NCBI GenBank assembly: GCA_937919205.1 | Contig: CALFOZ010000231.1 | Span: 1-39,551 of the forward strand | Length of the DNA: 39,551 bases | Origin: an uncultured Planctomycetia bacterium | Lineage (GTDB): Bacteria > Planctomycetota > Phycisphaerae > Phycisphaerales > SM1A02 | Reading direction: 5' to 3' | Shown: positions 37,882-39,551 of the stretch, piece after piece | How positions within the stretch are numbered: position 1 is the stretch's first letter | Layout: each line of letters opens with the position of its first letter | The notes under the pieces: model-generated | Databases searched by the model: none | What the model was told of the DNA's origin: nothing | What the model saw: only the letters and a program-made list of their open reading frames with translations | Translations under genes and position numbers: made by a program

Positions 37882-38556
37882 TTAAATTCCACCGGGCAGG
37901 GCCAGCGTTGGACCAAGCACTTGACCGCGCGCTTCTAGCGCGGATTGAACGCGTGGATCATTTGGATTGACGCCGTAGGCTTGGCGCAATCTGCGCAAGG
38001 CATCGGCCTGATCGCCCAGTTTTTCCTGCAACTGCGCCATCTGTAGATATGGACTGATGATCCGCTTCATGCCGTAACCCTCATCCAATTCAATGGCGGC
38101 CAAGAGCGCGGTCTTTTCGGAATCCATGTCGCCAGTGCTGTCGGCAATTTCAGCCAACTTCACATACGCCTCGGCGCTACGAAACTCGGCGCCGGCGTTG
38201 CGCAGAAGCAAGTAGACCTCGGGAATATCTTTTTGCTTCTCCATGCAATCCGCCAAGGCAAAGACCACGTCCATGTTGTTGGGCTGGCGCGCGTTGGCGG
38301 CCTCAAACGCGTGGCGCGCCTCGGGCAAATTACCCAGGCACAATTCAGCGCGGCCTAAAATAAATTGCGCCTTCCATTCGCCAGGCCATTGCTCAACCAC
38401 TGGGCGAATCAAATCGGCGGCTTCTTTGCACTGGTCAAAGTCAATGAAGTGCTGGGCCGAATTTGTGGTGGTCTCAATTGGCGGCGTGGTGGCGCAACCA
38501 GCCAGCATTGGTGTGGCGAGAAGCGAAGCGACGATAATTTTGGTGAAGTGAGTCAT
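37882..38556 (-). CDS. TPR-type lipoprotein
   Basis: Lipobox MTHFTKIIVASLLATPMLAGC; TPR-like helical repeats. Start corrected from the track start at 38922. Confidence 0.75.
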   Translation of the reverse strand: MTHFTKIIVASLLATPMLAGCATTPPIETTTNSAQHFIDFDQCKEAADLIRPVVEQWPGEWKAQFILGRAELCLGNLPEARHAFEAANARQPNNMDVVFALADCMEKQKDIPEVYLLLRNAGAEFRSAEAYVKLAEIADSTGDMDSEKTALLAAIELDEGYGMKRIISPYLQMAQLQEKLGDQADALRRLRQAYGVNPNDPRVQSALEARGQVLGPTLALPGGI

Positions 38557-38601
38557 GGGCGTCGAGATGATAAGGTCTTCCGTACAAGAGTGTGCGAACG
38601 A

Positions 38602-39078
38602 ATGAACCCCCTGCAAACCGCAATTTTGCGTCATACAACGGCCGACGGTCAACATCATTTTGACTGGCTTTTGGCGCAAACGGAAATTGTGCTTGCCGAT
38701 GCGCGTGAAATATTGTGCTGGAGGTGTCCGCGCCTTCTTACGGCGATGATTGTGAATGAGCGCATGATTGTGCAGGCGATTGGCAAGCATCGCGGCGTGT
38801 ATGTCATGATGGATGTCGCGCATGAATTGGATGGCGACCGCGGAACGGTGGAAACAGTGGCGCGCGGTTGGGCGCAAGAGTTGCACGACTTGCCGGCACT
38901 GGAGCATTCGGCGACGGCGCAACCCACCACGTCACGCAACATGACCATCCTGCACGAAACCCCGCGCTGTCGCCATTTTATTTTACGCTTTGCAAACACT
39001 GCGCCACTTTGCGTAACTCTTCAGGGCGATCAACTGACACGCCTTGATGACACTGCTCTACGACATGGACGCGACTGA
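38602..39078 (+). CDS. Conserved-looking hypothetical protein
   Basis: In-frame ATG at 38602 gives MNPLQTAILRHTTADGQHHFDWLLAQ; divergent from the TPR lipoprotein gene. Confidence 0.55.
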   Translation: MNPLQTAILRHTTADGQHHFDWLLAQTEIVLADAREILCWRCPRLLTAMIVNERMIVQAIGKHRGVYVMMDVAHELDGDRGTVETVARGWAQELHDLPALEHSATAQPTTSRNMTILHETPRCRHFILRFANTAPLCVTLQGDQLTRLDDTALRHGRD

Positions 39079-39204
39079 ATGCCATCCACTTCATAAGAGC
39101 CGACAATGGGTGCACATATAAAAAAATAGTGAACTGGCGTCACATGAACGCCTTGCGCATCAAGGCGCTTTCGTAGATTGACCGCGCGTGAAAAATTTTG
39201 TGAT

Positions 39205-39551
39205 TTACTTGAACGCGTCCCACACCAACACGCACCATGCAATCAACGCAAACGGCGCTTTAGAGAGCGAGCCCAGAATTCTGCCGATGGCCGCGCCCGC
39301 CGCGGGCTTGAGCGAGTCTTTCATTTCACGTCCGTGCATTTTTTCACCAATGATGGCGCCAACAATCGCGCCCGCGATGGCGCCAATGGCGGAGCCTGCG
39401 AGTGGAATTGGAATTAAAACAGTTCCAATGATCAACCCAATAATGCTTCCAATCATGCTTCCAACCGCGCCTTTGCGCGAGGCGCCACCGGCCTTTGCGC
39501 CCAATGCGCCGGCCACAAATTCAACTATTTCACCCGCGGTTCCCGCAAGAA
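39205..39551 (-). CDS. DUF456-family small membrane protein, truncated at window edge
   Basis: The frame stays open from 39516 to the window end (LAGTAGEIVEFVAGALGAKAGGASRKGAVGSMIGSIIGLIIGTVLIPIPLAGSAIGAIAGAIVGAIIGEK). Confidence 0.75.
   Translation of the reverse strand, partial: LAGTAGEIVEFVAGALGAKAGGASRKGAVGSMIGSIIGLIIGTVLIPIPLAGSAIGAIAGAIVGAIIGEKMHGREMKDSLKPAAGAAIGRILGSLSKAPFALIAWCVLVWDAFK

Noticed and set aside
38557-38922. N-terminal 122-residue extension of the track ORF 37882-38922
   Set aside because: The ATG at 38556 gives a textbook lipoprotein signal; the extension overlaps the divergent + strand gene at 38602.
39149-39167. Hairpin CGCCTTG-CGCAT-CAAGGCG between convergent genes near the right edge
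   Set aside because: Weak downstream T content on both strands; insufficient for a terminator call.

Overview
The 39.5 kb window is dense bacterial chromosome. It looks like a planctomycete (Phycisphaerae-like): the pseudopilin carries an H-X9-DG C-terminal motif, but this lineage call is inference only. I see no phage, IS element, CRISPR array, tRNA or rRNA. From left to right: 5' part of metH (-); S41 protease-like lipoprotein; two tandem LolA-like secreted proteins; NatAB-type ABC exporter; zinc-ribbon membrane protein; HIT protein; a highly structured non-coding locus (9940-10180); MFS transporter; rpsA with a hairpin-rich leader and strong terminator; secreted toroid-like protein; STN-like protein; second MFS; GT-C-like membrane protein; sensor histidine kinase (-); ClpX-type zinc-finger protein; rpsU-rsfS-trmB (-); YacP/NYN nuclease; pdxH; dnaE and a class IV aminotransferase (-); anti-sigma and ECF sigma factors (-); pseudopilin; EEP-fold membrane protein (-); dnaK; secreted YHS/TRASH-like protein; ArsR-methyltransferase fusion (-); TPR lipoprotein (-); a small conserved protein; and a truncated DUF456 protein (-). 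The best candidate for something undescribed is the ~240-nt element at 9940-10180. It has a 21-position closing helix and several internal hairpins. Three A.C mismatches on the + strand become G.U wobbles on the - strand, which points to a minus-strand structured RNA; I could not match it to a family I know. Other notable points are an RsfS protein with a histone-H1-like decapeptide-repeat tail, a sigma54-like -24/-12 motif plus a heat-shock-like motif upstream of dnaK, an ECF sigma/anti-sigma pair separated by a terminator, and an apparently degenerate EEP active site.
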